A DNA stretch of 64,000 nt from Methanobrevibacter sp. TMH8 (GCF_020148105.1 NZ_JAHLZE010000024.1:1-64000), one strand, 5' to 3'; shown: positions 20,945-31,752, numbered from the stretch's first letter. Numbers and translations are program-made. The notes: generated by a model from the letters alone, not told the origin.

Positions 20945-21145
20945 ATGATAAATGAAAAAGAAGCACAGGAAATAGCTGAAAGGTATATTGAAGAACCTAA
21001 AGCTACTACTGGAACACCAAAATTAAAAGAAATAGATAATGATTTATTAATTTACATTGTCCCTATACTTATTGACGATGATGTAAAAGGAGAAATACAT
21101 ATTCATAGTGAAACTGGTGAAAACCTCGGTGGTGCTGGTTGCTAA
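20945..21145 (+). CDS. Small cytoplasmic PepSY-like protein
   Basis: This 66-residue protein starts with NEKEAQEIAERYI, a PepSY-type helix. It continues with two strands (DNDLLIYIVPILIDDDVKGE and IHIHSETGENLGGAGC). It has no signal peptide and ends in a single Cys. GAGGCGGAAAT before the ATG is a convincing ribosome binding site. Its function is unknown. It shares the PepSY-like topology with the exported protein just upstream. Confidence 0.65.
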   Translation: MINEKEAQEIAERYIEEPKATTGTPKLKEIDNDLLIYIVPILIDDDVKGEIHIHSETGENLGGAGC

Positions 21146-21299
21146 TTATAATTAATAGGATTATTAATATAATTTAAATTAATTTTTTTAAATTAATTTT
21201 TAAATTATATCTAACAATAATTTTAATAAATCATTAAATATCAATATTTTATAATTTTTTAAAAATTTAATTTTTTAAAAAATATATTAATTTATTTTT

Positions 21300-21545
21300 A
21301 AAAAATTTTCAATTTCATAAAGTTCATTTATACAATTAAATGCTAAATTCATCAATTTAATTAATATTTCATAAAGTTTAATTTCATAAGTTCATTTATA
21401 CAATTAAATGTTACTTTTCAATCTCATAAAGTTCATTTACAATTAAATATACATTTCATCAATTTAATTAATATTTCATAAAAATTAATTTCATACAGTT
21501 TATTTATACAATTAAATGTTATATTTCATCAATTTAATTAATTCT
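21300..21545. repeat. Degenerate AT repeat, about four units
   Basis: The block CATTTATACAATTAAATG, followed by a variable part with CATCAATTTAATTAATATTT, recurs about every 55-65 bases across the gap before the PAC2 gene. No coding potential is seen. Confidence 0.65.
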
Positions 21546-21612
21546 ACATATTAAAGTTATATTATTAATTATTATATAATAAAACAAAAATAAAAAGAAT
21601 GAGATGAATTAA

Positions 21613-22326
21613 ATGATAGTGGAAACTAAAACAGAGTGTTGTAAAATAGTATCTGAAGATATAGAAGATGCGATTGTACTTGAAGGATCTCCAGGTGCAG
21701 GACTTATTGGAAATATAATCGGATGGTTATTAGTTGATAATTTAAAGATGAGAGAAATTGGTTATATTGAATCAAAATATTTTCCTCCTTTAGCTGTACT
21801 TTATAAAGGAGTGGCATTACATCCTTTTAGAATATATGAAGGAAACGGACTTGTATTATTTTTATCAGACTTTATAGTTCCACAAGAAGTTGTTTTTGAT
21901 ATGACTAATGCTATTGTTGATTGGATGGAAAAAAATAATAGCAAAGAGTTAGTAACATTTAACAGTGCTATTGTTAGAGAAAAAATGAACCCTGCAGGGG
22001 CAGTAGCTAACACAACTGAGTCACTTGATAGATTAAAAGAAAAAGACTTTCCAATAATGCAAATAGGAAATATAAATGGACTTTCTGGAACTCTCTTAAC
22101 TCAGACAGCTCAGAAAAATATCAAAGCTACTTGTATATTAGCAGAAACTCTCACCCAATATCCAGATCCAAGAGCAGCTTCTGAAGCTGTTAAAGGACTT
22201 AATAAATTATTAGATATGGATATTGATTATGAACCTCTTATCCAAGAAGCTCAAGACATCGAATCAAGATTGCAAAAATTAGCTGAAGACGTTAAAAATG
22301 ATCCTCAGCCACCTATTTATATGTAA
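21613..22326 (+). CDS. PAC2-family proteasome assembly chaperone-like protein with HbYX tail
   Basis: This 237-residue protein belongs to the archaeal PAC2/COG2047 family. Segments [44 protein letters not shown] and [15 protein letters not shown] are typical of the fold. The protein ends in PPIYM. The last three residues, Ile-Tyr-Met, fit the HbYX motif used by proteasome activators and archaeal chaperones to dock on the 20S alpha ring. Family knowledge therefore points to 20S assembly or regulation; the tail supports that but does not prove it. Start context: AATGAGATGAATTAA before the ATG. Confidence 0.88.
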   Translation: MIVETKTECCKIVSEDIEDAIVLEGSPGAGLIGNIIGWLLVDNLKMREIGYIESKYFPPLAVLYKGVALHPFRIYEGNGLVLFLSDFIVPQEVVFDMTNAIVDWMEKNNSKELVTFNSAIVREKMNPAGAVANTTESLDRLKEKDFPIMQIGNINGLSGTLLTQTAQKNIKATCILAETLTQYPDPRAASEAVKGLNKLLDMDIDYEPLIQEAQDIESRLQKLAEDVKNDPQPPIYM

Positions 22327-22328
22327 GT

Positions 22329-22555
22329 AGCTAACTAGCTATTTACAAATATCTTTTTTAAAATTTTAACTTTTAATATATTGTTAATAGATAATATATT
22401 ATATTATAATTACTAATTAGCTACTTAGAAATAACTTTTTAAAAATTTTACTTTTCAATATATTTTAATATATTATATTTACTAATTAGCTACTTAGAAA
22501 TAGCTTTTTAAAAAATTTATTTTTATATATTATATTTAATATTTTAGCTATAAAT
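22329..22555. repeat. 70-80-bp imperfect tandem repeat, three copies
   Basis: The block ACTAATTAGCTACTTAGAAA, followed by a TTTTTAAAAATTTT-type stretch, recurs near 22331 (diverged), 22410 and 22480, just after the PAC2 gene. A TATA-like TTTATATAG at about 22661 may serve the tRNA. Nothing else is recognised up to 22790. Confidence 0.65.
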
Positions 22556-22790
22556 TTAAATATTAAAAAATTCAAACTATATCTTTCATAGAAATAGTTA
22601 CATTTATATACTAAAAAATATAATATCTTATTATTCTGCATATCATAGCCTTTGGCATAGTTTATATAGTGCAATAAACTTCTAATCTTAATGAAGTAAT
22701 ATCCTATGACAAAAGCAAGAATTAGCAGGAAATATTAGCTTTAAAAAAGGAGAAACAACTCCAATTCAAAAAAATAAATCATATTCAAAT

Positions 22791-22865
22791 GGACCGGTGG
22801 CCCAGTCTGGATAAGGCGACGGACTTCTAATCCGTAGATCGAGGGTTCAAATCCCTCCCGGCCCG
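22791..22865 (+). tRNA. tRNA-Arg (UCU)
   Basis: The anticodon stem-loop is ACGGA-CTTCTAA-TCCGT and the T arm is GAGGG-TTCAAAT-CCCTC. The acceptor GGACCGG faces CCGGCCC, leaving an A-C mismatch at position 3:70. The discriminator is G and CCA is not encoded. Confidence 0.93.
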
Positions 22866-23066
22866 TTAATTTCTTTTTATTTATATTCTAAAATTTTTCA
22901 ACTGATTCAATTTAATTAATCATCAAATATAGCTATATTTTAAAATAATTCATCAAAAGCTTTATAATTTTAGAAAGATCTATTTATTGTAAAATATATT
23001 ATATTAATAAATAGCTAGCTATTAAAATAAATATTTAAAAAAATAATATATGAATATAATATTTAT

Positions 23067-23140
23067 GGGCTTGTAGCCTAGTCTGGAAGGGCGTAAGACT
23101 CCTAATCTTAAGATCGAGGGTTCAAATCCCTCCAAGTCCG
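23067..23140 (+). tRNA. tRNA-Arg (CCU)
   Basis: The acceptor GGGCTTG pairs with CAAGTCC. The anticodon stem-loop is TAAGA-CTCCTAA-TCTTA, and the T arm GAGGG-TTCAAAT-CCCTC is followed by discriminator G without encoded CCA. Its 3' end is the parent of the degenerate copies found from 46.7 to 53.7 kb. Confidence 0.95.
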
Positions 23141-23211
23141 TTTATTGATAATTTAGTATTATTACTAAAATATAATTTTATCAATTTTCAGTTTTAAAAA
23201 AAGCAATTAAG

Positions 23212-26200
23212 CTATTTATTAAATGGAATGCTAGATTGCTCAGTGAATTCTAAAAATATTTTATATAATTTTTCCCAATTAACATCATAATTTATCATTT
23301 CAAGAAATTTAGGAATGTTTCCCAAAAAATCATACCATGCACATATGAAGTCAGAATCATGTCCCCATTTTGCAAATAATGATTTATGAATAATAATTAA
23401 ACATTTTTCCCTTAATTCTTTTTTATCATAATGTTCATAAAAAATTGTGCTTGGAAATCCATGATACCACCCATCACAATATTTAGCAATTTTTTCAGGC
23501 CTAATATGGTTGTTTTTTATATATTCTAAGTCTTCTTCTGAAATATAGCCGTTTTCAAATGGAATTCTAATTTTTTTATCTTTTTCATTTGAATTTTCTG
23601 AAAAAGAAAACCCAAAATAATCAATATGATTTAATATCGATTTTTTATATTTTGACTTTAAAGCATTACCCATATCATCAGGGCTTATATTCTTACCATA
23701 AGAATGATAATGAAAAATTTCAGCCATTCTTTCCTCAATATCATCCAAATTAAAATAATCTAATCTAGGAGGATCTAACTGGAAAATGTCTGCAAAATCT
23801 TTATTTAACTCATTATTTTCAATCAATACTTTAGTAAATTCAGGATCTTTACTATTAATATAATATTCTAACAAATAATTTATTCCTTTTTCAGACTGTT
23901 TCATTAAAGATTCAATCAGTTTAATAGAATCAGAATAATTTAAAAAATTTTTATTTTCAAATGTAATTAATGCATCATGTATATTTGTTACTGTGTAATC
24001 TTTTCTAAAAATATACATTGTATAATATTTGTTTAAGTCAAAAATATTGAAGTCTTCATTTAAATGATTTTTCAATCGAATATAGCTTGTTACATAGTCA
24101 CCAACTTTAAATGAACCTTTAGGAGATATTTTATTAATAACTTCCTTTAAACTATTTTTTAAAAAGATATTATCTTCAGTTATAACGTTTAATTCCATTA
24201 ATTTTAATTTTACTTTAGGCATGATTCTATTTAAATCATACCCCATAATTCCATGTTTTTCAAGCGGTTTAACATGTTTGTTCAATATTTTTTTAATAAT
24301 AGGATCTTTTTCATCCTTCAAATATCTATTAATTAATTCATAAAATACAGAATTTTCATGCTTATTTATCCAAATTAATATAATAAAATCAACTAAACAG
24401 GTAATTGTATTCTTATAAACATTATCTGGAGAATTATCAAGATATTTTTCTAATTTATCTTCATCAACATTTTTTTCAAAAATATCAAAAAATTCATATT
24501 CCATATCCCATAAGTAGAAAGTTTTACGTAAATCTGTGCCAAAATGATTATCACTTAGAATTTTTTTATAATATCTTTCATTTTTATGAATTAAGCATAA
24601 ATAAGTTCCCCATAGGTAACCACTACTAAAAATGCTTTTTTCATCAATTTCTTTTCTTTTTATATATTTAATTACATGATAATTCAAAGAATCATTATGA
24701 AATTGATAATTTATTCTTCCAACTATCAATAAAATTAATATAAATGAATAATACTGATAAATATCAAATAAATTAGGATAATTTTCTAACATTAATTGTA
24801 ATTTTTGATAAAAGCTTTCAATAGATGCTAAATCAAGATTTTGATTGCATAGTTTTCTGAAAAGTTTAATATCAGAGTATTTTATAAGAATTTTTTCAAT
24901 AAATTCCTTATCAAATTTAAATCCATCAAATCTTGCTAAATATCTAATTTCTTCTTTTTCAATACTTTCTTTTATTTTAGGCAAAATTTTCTTTTTTAAA
25001 TTCAAAAAATATTCTGTATCTTTGTTTTTTTCTCTAAGAAAAGTATTTAAACTATCATGTATAAGTGAAATTCTATTTAAAATTATATTGAATAAATAAG
25101 GATATTCTGCAATGAATTCTTTTATAGGGTCACTTATTAACACATCATCAAGTAAAAGGTCTATTTCCTCTTCTAAAAAGAAATAATCATTAAGTAAAAA
25201 TATACTAAGACGTTTTGTATCATTATCTTTTATTAATTTTTCATAATAATCTGAAATTTCGGTAGTTGGAGTTGAAATTGGAATTTTTCCATGTAATTTA
25301 TAATGTTCGGCTAAAAAATTAGTTATAATAGGATAACCATCTGACAAATCATAAATTTGTCTAATAATTTTGTAATCAGCTATTGAATGTGAATCAGATA
25401 AATATTTTTCTGTTTCTTTAAGGTTCCAATTTTCAAGAACTTTTTCATTCCAACTCAATTCTTTTTTTAACGGTCTCGATAAAACTAAAACTTTAGTTTC
25501 TGAAAGTTTATCAATAAAACTAATAAAATCTTCAAGTTCCTGAGGATTATAATTTTCAACATGATCTAAACCATCAATCACAACAAATAAATTATCTGAA
25601 TTGATTTTATCAATTAATTCTTCTGTTTTGAAACTTTTAGGAGATTTAAATACTTTACTGCCTAAATCTCGCAAAAAATTTTTAAAAATTCTCCTATCTT
25701 TAATATATTTATCTTGAGAACTTGTCCAAAATCTATACGTAACATCAATATGAATTTTTTCTTTTAATTCATTTACAAAATGACTTTTTCCAACCCCTGG
25801 CTTTCCAGTGACAAGTTGTATTCCATTATTGATAATGAAATCATCTCTAATAATAGAAGTTTTTTCATCTAATTCTATTGAAAATGTAAAAAGCATTGGT
25901 AAATCATCTAAAGTAACTTTAAAAATATTGTTTATAGTAGTCTCATAAGCAAATTTATATATCATATTTATTCTTTTATCATCATCATACATCTCATCTA
26001 AAATTTCTTGAGTTTTGCTTGGTGTTAGTGGAACTATATAAATACTATCCAATTTGCTAGCAGGAACTCCCAATACTTCAGTGTTAGTTTCTATCTTATC
26101 ACTATTTAAAATCAAAATATTATTATTGTCTTTTTTATAAGATATTTTTGTATATGACGGCAATATAACTTCTTCATCAGTAACTGTAATCTCATCTAAA

Positions 26201-26418
26201 GATATCATTTCCCCATTTTTATTTTTTTCATTTTTCACTTGAAAATAATATTTTTTTGAATTTGATTATAAATAACAATCATCAAAATTATGAGAAACAT
26301 CTCTTTCAACCTCTATAGAACATATATTTCTATCAACATCCATTTTTGATATCAATAACCAATATATAAAGTGTTGATACGTATAACCCTTAAATGATGC
26401 TCTTTGTAGTGATGACAT
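23212..26418 (-). pseudogene. Nuclease-STAND NTPase (Avs-like) gene split by an in-frame TAA
   Basis: The long open part (from GTG 26238, 1008 residues) is a STAND-type NTPase. It has Walker A GKPGVGKS (residues 145-152), Walker B LFVVIDGLDHVE (217-228), a LVLSRPL sensor strand, then about 700 residues of helical repeats. Upstream in the same frame, an ATG at 26418 with AAGGAG binding site opens 50 codons containing FKGYTYQHFIYWLL and NFDDCYL. TAA at 26266-26268 interrupts, and SNSKKYYFQVKN follows. The DD...QVK pattern is a PD-(D/E)XK nuclease core as in nuclease-STAND antiviral proteins. So the complete gene would be nuclease plus STAND (about 1068 codons). Either it is inactivated, or translation reads through or restarts. 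It is probably an antiviral sensor, last in the defence block. Confidence 0.75.
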
Positions 26419-26431
26419 AGTATCTCCTTAA

Positions 26432-26613
26432 TTAATAAAAATTAAATATCTTCAAAAACTTCTTTCCCTTTTTATCTATTAATTTAACAAATTCCTTGTT
26501 TAACTTCATTATTAATATTAATTCTATACAATAATAGACATTTTTTATTATTATAATTTTCTATATTAATCACACAATAATAAAGCATGATAATTGAATA
26601 GTTTATTAAAAAA
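26432..26613 (-). repeat. wHTH-end mini-ORF (R1a) plus flanking R1b repeat
   Basis: On the minus strand 26509-26432 is a 25-codon frame starting MKLNKEFVKLIDKKGKKFL. Its stop lies 13 bases before the ATG of the nuclease-STAND gene. Adjacent 26521-26613 (R1b) is nearly identical to 28905-28993 and similar to 59592-59650. The unit resembles the C-terminal end of a winged-HTH gene. It occupies part of the gap 26419-26776; the remainder is AT-rich and empty. Confidence 0.7.
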
Positions 26614-26776
26614 TTAATATTAAACATAAGAGTGTAAAAAAAATACTAAAAATAAAAAAACTTAAGATAAATAATTTTATTTTTAAAGACTTAAATAGTG
26701 CCAAAACTATTATTAATTCCAAAATAAAAGTTTAATGCATATTTAATAAAAATTAATGTAAATAAAAGTATTGATA

Positions 26777-28879
26777 CTATTCTAATATTCCAATAAATTT
26801 TTTCAATGCAAATTTAGTTTTCTCATTAATATTTTTATTATTACTCAAAATATCCTTAATTCTTTTTTCATATTTTGATTTTTCTAAATAATTATTGATT
26901 GATTCATCAAATTTGTAGAAAGAACCATTATATTCAATACCAAAATGTTTAGTTGAGTTAGATGCAAAAGAAGAGATAATATTTATTAATCCTTTATCAG
27001 ATTCATCATTACTATTTATAAAATCAATGGCACTTTCTTTATCCAAGCTTAACCAAATGTTAAGAATTGAATCCAAATTATTATCATTAATTATATCATT
27101 ATTCTCATCAAAACATTTCATTCCATCAATCGCTAAATGCCTCAAATAATCTAGCTGTTCTGAAGATAAAAAATTATCTCTTTCTTTTTCATTTTCACGA
27201 TATAAACCATTAATAAAAATAGAAAAGGTTATTATAGAATTTTTTGAATCTTCAAACGAATTTTCTAGTATTTTAAATCTAATCTCATTATTATCAAGAA
27301 GCATTAACAAATATAAAATTATACCCACAAAATCATAGCTATAATTATCTTTTTGAAAAATATAATCACCAATTTCAAATAAACTAGTTAAAATATTTTG
27401 AAACTCTGAATTATCAAAATTAATTTCTTTATTATTGTAGATATATGATTCAAACTTATTTAAAAATAAAAATAATTTGTTTGATTTATATAATTCAACT
27501 AATTTATCTTTAAAACCTTCTTTAGAAACTTTCAAAGAAATTATCTTATTAAAATCTTCATTAGATAATTCATCTTCTGGAATATTAAGTTCAAAATATT
27601 TATCAAAATGTTTAAAGCTACATATCTTTAATTCTCTATCCCATATTCTTTCCCATTGAATACCTGAATACCCTCTGTTTAATTGAGGGAATAATAACTT
27701 GATTAAAGAGTACATATTATCATGGCTGACATGTTTAAGATTTTTAATTATATCTTTATTAACAAATTCTTTTTTTTCTTCAATATCATCCTTCTGACTT
27801 TTTCGAGTATACAATACAGAAGTTTCTAATAAAAATCTTTTATTTTCTATTATGTTTTCAAATACATTCGGTTCAAATACTTTTATCGCTGTTAATAACA
27901 TGAAATCATAAGAATTGACTTCACCATTAACATTACCAAAATCAAAATTTAAAACATCACAATACCTATTAACATCCCTAACATTTCGAAAAAAAGATTT
28001 AAATTCCATGTAATGCTCAACATAAATAAAATGATCTTCATTTAATGGAATAATAGGGTTAATCCTTTTGTATAATATTTTATTTAAATCATTTTTAGAA
28101 ATTTTAGGTATATCTAGCGGAATTTGAATAATTTTTTCTAAATATTGATGTCCTTTATCATGCTGGGTTTTATTGAGAGACTTTGAAACAATTTCTTTAT
28201 CATATGCCATCAAATATATAGTACGATTAAAATCAGCTACTAATTTGACAAGTTTAAAGATTTGTTCAGTCTCAATGTCAGATAATCTATCTATATCATC
28301 AATAATAAAAAGAATTCTAAGTTTTTCTTTTTCAATATAATTATTAATTTTTTCTTTTAGCTCTGTCAAACTTTTATCTGAATTATATGCATCTATAAAA
28401 TTATTAAACTTTGGTAATATATAAGGAAGTGATTTTATAGAATTCTTAATAAATTCATTTTCATTTAAGGATAATATTGAAGAAACAGTTGATTTATCAA
28501 TAAGAGAATTATAATAATCTTTAAATGAATTAATAAGATCATTTTCATTGATTTTATTTAAAACTCCTTTATTTTCAGATAAACTAATCATTATTGCTTT
28601 AAAAAATTCATCAATCAATTCCTTTTGGTTAGAAAAATACCAAGGATTGAATTCTATCAATATCAACTCATTAGGATATTTTTTTTCAAATGTTTCAATA
28701 ACCATATTTAGCATTGAAGTTTTTCCAGATCCCCATTCTCCCGACAGACCAATCACTAAACTTTTCTTATTTTTATAATTAAATATCTTTGATGAAAGCT
28801 GTTCAACATATTTAACTCTGTGTAAACCATCTTCTTCTTTTTTATTAATTGAAATATCATTTATAAAATCATTTGACAC
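26777..28879 (-). CDS. KAP-family P-loop NTPase
   Basis: This 700-residue NTPase is of the KAP group, often found in anti-phage systems. Walker A GLSGEWGSGKTS lies near residue 45, followed by the family motif LILIEFNPWYFS. Walker B is ILFIIDDIDRLS (about 195), and IYLMAYDKEIVS follows. The C-terminal half is helical and Asp/Asn-rich without transmembrane segments. Many KAP proteins carry membrane helices inserted in the NTPase domain; this one seems soluble. The start is a GTG with GGTG seven bases upstream. It lies in the defence block between the frameshifted nuclease and the STAND gene. Confidence 0.9.
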   Translation of the reverse strand: MSNDFINDISINKKEEDGLHRVKYVEQLSSKIFNYKNKKSLVIGLSGEWGSGKTSMLNMVIETFEKKYPNELILIEFNPWYFSNQKELIDEFFKAIMISLSENKGVLNKINENDLINSFKDYYNSLIDKSTVSSILSLNENEFIKNSIKSLPYILPKFNNFIDAYNSDKSLTELKEKINNYIEKEKLRILFIIDDIDRLSDIETEQIFKLVKLVADFNRTIYLMAYDKEIVSKSLNKTQHDKGHQYLEKIIQIPLDIPKISKNDLNKILYKRINPIIPLNEDHFIYVEHYMEFKSFFRNVRDVNRYCDVLNFDFGNVNGEVNSYDFMLLTAIKVFEPNVFENIIENKRFLLETSVLYTRKSQKDDIEEKKEFVNKDIIKNLKHVSHDNMYSLIKLLFPQLNRGYSGIQWERIWDRELKICSFKHFDKYFELNIPEDELSNEDFNKIISLKVSKEGFKDKLVELYKSNKLFLFLNKFESYIYNNKEINFDNSEFQNILTSLFEIGDYIFQKDNYSYDFVGIILYLLMLLDNNEIRFKILENSFEDSKNSIITFSIFINGLYRENEKERDNFLSSEQLDYLRHLAIDGMKCFDENNDIINDNNLDSILNIWLSLDKESAIDFINSNDESDKGLINIISSFASNSTKHFGIEYNGSFYKFDESINNYLEKSKYEKRIKDILSNNKNINEKTKFALKKFIGILE

Positions 28880-28904
28880 TTAAAACACCAAATATTTAAT
28901 ATTT

Positions 28905-28993
28905 ATTCTATACATTTATATTTATTTTTTATTATTATAATTTTCTATATTAACCCCACAATAATATAGAATAAGTGAATAATCTATTAAAAA
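28905..28993 (-). repeat. R1b repeat upstream of the KAP gene
   Basis: This is the same sequence as 26521-26613 (ATTCTATACA, TTATTATTATAATTTTCTAT and ATTAAAAA match), placed 25 bases before the KAP start codon. No mini-ORF is attached here. The rest of the gap to 29224 is AT-rich without genes. Confidence 0.7.
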
Positions 28994-29224
28994 AGTAAAA
29001 AATAACAAAAATTTAGTTAATATGTATCCAAATTCAATCTAAACTATTAATGATAAAAATACTTCATAAAATAAATAATTTTTATTTAGATTCAATACAA
29101 TCTTCTTTAAATTCATAAAAATTAACATTTAATAAAATGAAAAAATTATTTTATCTTTTTAGAAGATTTTTTTATTAATTATCTATCTTTATATTTTAAG
29201 TATTAAATTATAATTAAAAACATA

Positions 29225-29769
29225 TTAATATTCAAATTTATAATAATTAAATAATTCCGCATTTTTATAGTATTCAATTAAAATTATTCTTTTATTTAAA
29301 TCTATTTCATAATATACTCCTAAAATATATCCACAAACATTTTCAGGAAAATTTGTTCCATTTATTCTAGTAATAGTTTCATCTAATGGGCGTGTCATAT
29401 CCTGCAATCTAAATTTATCTTTTTCTTTTTCATTTGATTTTCTGTAACTTTTTTTCATTTCTAAAGTAATTAAATTATCTTTATTTTTTATTTCACACCT
29501 ATTATGTACTATCAAATCACAAGTAATCTCAACATTTATGTTTTCAGAACCCTTAATTGTTTTTTTATCCCAACATAATTCATATTATATTCAACATCAA
29601 CATAATATTCATAATATTTTGAGTTTTTTATATTATTTAATATTGTTTGAGATAAACTAGCACAAATACATCTTTCACTAGCTTTACTTTCTAAAATAAT
29701 CATATTTTTATCAATGAATTCTTTATTTGAGTTTTCAAAAATATGAATCAATTCTTTATACTCTTGCAT
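29225..29769 (-). pseudogene. PD-(D/E)XK-like protein gene with a single-base frameshift
   Basis: Two frames together make one protein of about 180 residues. The first (29769-29536) ends in YYVDVEYNMNYVGIKK and then runs out of frame. The second carries CDLIVHNRCEIKN...LITLEMKKS and NVCGYILGVYYEIDLNKRII. The break is a run of seven A on the minus strand (T at 29560-29566). One more A would join the frames as IKKTIKGSENINVEITCDLI. The Asp of CDLIVH and the ExK of LEMKK form a PD-(D/E)XK nuclease-like pattern. Homopolymer slippage, a real mutation or a sequencing error are all possible. It follows the DUF4365 gene after 62 bases, so the pair was probably an operon. Confidence 0.75.
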
Positions 29770-29831
29770 ATTTATTCCCTATTTCATGAAGTAATAGTAT
29801 ATTAATAGACCATTTTGATAAAACAACCCAC

Positions 29832-31490
29832 TTATGTTCCTTCAAATTGCTTTATTTTTTCCTTAAAATATTTTTCAAAATCTGATTTTAATAAGCTATA
29901 AATATATGAAAATATAGGAGTTTTTTCAAAAACAAAATCTAATCCAGAATGATGATACTCTATAAATCTGTAATCAGTACCATTATAACTAAAATAATCC
30001 TGCTCTTTCTTTAAAAAATCCTTATTTTTTAAAAAAGTTGGCATTTGTTCATCTCCTGAAAAAAATATTTCTGAATTAAACTTATCTCCATTAGATTTAC
30101 AATAAAAAATGTTAATTGTAGGATATTCAAAAGGATTCTTAGGAATTTTTACTTCTGTAAAGATATTATTTGATTTTAAAAATCTATTTGCGTCATTTAA
30201 ATTATGAAAATTTTGATTAAAAATATTATTGTACACTATTGGTAGTTTTCCAAAAAATGTTTCTAAGAACTTTGATAATGAACTTTTTCCATACATATCA
30301 TAGATTCTAGCGTTATATGTATCATATTGGGGGTATGGCATATATATTTTTTGTATATTAGAATTTTCAAAAAAATAGAGACAATCGATTAAAACATTGA
30401 GTGGATAATCATTATCCCACTTGTTACGATTTTTACTATTAAGGTATTCTATTAAAGAATCTCTTATTTCTAATGTACTATAACTTTCCTTTTTACTAAT
30501 TCCAAGTAAGTCATTTTTATAAAATGCAAATGAAAACAAAAATTCATTTGCTAAAAATTCATTGTTAATAATAAGAGCTTTTTCATTAAAAATTTTTTTA
30601 ATTCTTGTCCTAATTACTTCAATAGAATATGTATAATATTCTTTTTTCAATATTTTATTATCATCATTAACTATTGTAAAGCCAAAATTTTTTCCTGCCA
30701 AACTAGGGAAATCCTTAACTTTTTTTATTTGAACATCATTAACATCCCATTCAATTGGATACAATGCATAAGATAAATGTGATTTTGAAAACTCATGGTA
30801 CATGAAACCAATTTTCCAAGAATCTCCAAAAAATCTATGTTTTACAATTTTAAATTTTTCAAGCATATTATTTAAAACATCTAAAAATTTATGAATATGG
30901 ATAAAATTTGGATCAGAATTTCCTAAAATAGGTTCAATATTTTCTTTTAACTCGTTAAAATCTGATAATAATTTTGAATATCCTCTAAATTTTAATAAAT
31001 GATCATTGAAAATTTTTAACCATTTATCATGAAATTCTAAATCTTTATAGTTATCTCTTGTAATAATACCTTTATCAAAATCCTCATCATTAACAAAGAC
31101 AGTTGTAGATTTATATATTACATTTTTAAAACTAATATTTTTAGTATTCTTAAGGTTATCATGAATATAAACCCAATATACAATTTTTTGATTAATATCT
31201 GAACTTATAAACAAAATAGGATTAGTATTAGAACTTGAATAATCATATAATGATAAAGGAACTATGACTTTATTATTTTCATTATTAGGATGTTTTTTGA
31301 TTTGAACAAAAATAGTAGCTATTGTGTGTCTATTTTCATCAACAATTTCAAAGAATCCATCATGATTAGGTGTTTTATCTTCTGTTTTAATTTGTTTTTT
31401 AAATAAATCATTAGATAAAAATTCATTGAAAAGATCAACTGCATTTTTTTCAGCACTATCTGTGGATGGATAAGGATTTTTTCTAGTCAT
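29832..31490 (-). CDS. DUF4365 (Mrr/PD-(D/E)XK-like) domain protein
   Basis: This 552-residue protein begins with a DUF4365-type nuclease-like module. NAVDLFNEFLS is followed by NHDGFFEIVDE, then ATIFVQIKKHP, giving the Asp, Glu and QxK positions expected of the fold. The later part (about 110-554) is aromatic-rich and not recognised. I start at 31490, where AGGT lies upstream; an ATG at 31496 is possible. A 22-codon R1a mini-ORF ends 12 bases before this start. Its position among defence genes suggests an effector nuclease. Activity is inferred only. Confidence 0.75.
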   Translation of the reverse strand: MTRKNPYPSTDSAEKNAVDLFNEFLSNDLFKKQIKTEDKTPNHDGFFEIVDENRHTIATIFVQIKKHPNNENNKVIVPLSLYDYSSSNTNPILFISSDINQKIVYWVYIHDNLKNTKNISFKNVIYKSTTVFVNDEDFDKGIITRDNYKDLEFHDKWLKIFNDHLLKFRGYSKLLSDFNELKENIEPILGNSDPNFIHIHKFLDVLNNMLEKFKIVKHRFFGDSWKIGFMYHEFSKSHLSYALYPIEWDVNDVQIKKVKDFPSLAGKNFGFTIVNDDNKILKKEYYTYSIEVIRTRIKKIFNEKALIINNEFLANEFLFSFAFYKNDLLGISKKESYSTLEIRDSLIEYLNSKNRNKWDNDYPLNVLIDCLYFFENSNIQKIYMPYPQYDTYNARIYDMYGKSSLSKFLETFFGKLPIVYNNIFNQNFHNLNDANRFLKSNNIFTEVKIPKNPFEYPTINIFYCKSNGDKFNSEIFFSGDEQMPTFLKNKDFLKKEQDYFSYNGTDYRFIEYHHSGLDFVFEKTPIFSYIYSLLKSDFEKYFKEKIKQFEGT

Positions 31491-31502
31491 AATCATACCT
31501 AC

Positions 31503-31710
31503 TTATATATTATTCATATATTTTTCAACAAATTTTTTTATTTTATCTGTTAATTTGATAAAATTACTCATTAAATTATAAACAAGTCTTCGCTTAAATT
31601 ATTAATAATTTTTTTGTTTTTATATTATTTATAAAGTTCTTACTTAGATTATTAAACTAATTATTCTATATATTTTAAGACTTCTTTTCCTTTTATATGT
31701 TAATTATTTA
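31503..31710 (-). repeat. Two R1a winged-HTH-end relics in tandem
   Basis: Minus-strand 31571-31503 reads MSNFIKLTDKIKKFVEKYM and stops 12 bases before the DUF4365 gene. A second relic ending KGKEVLKYIE and a stop lies around 31700-31665. The segment between closely matches the 3' flank of the intact winged-HTH gene at 35366-35495, so this copy clearly derives from that type of gene. Confidence 0.7.
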
Positions 31711-31752
31711 CTTAATAGTATAAAGCTAAAAAATATTATTAATACAAATCTA

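Noticed and set aside
22486-22674. 62-codon minus-strand gene near the PAC2 gene
   Set aside because: It covers an AT tandem repeat and the likely tRNA promoter, with no ribosome binding site.
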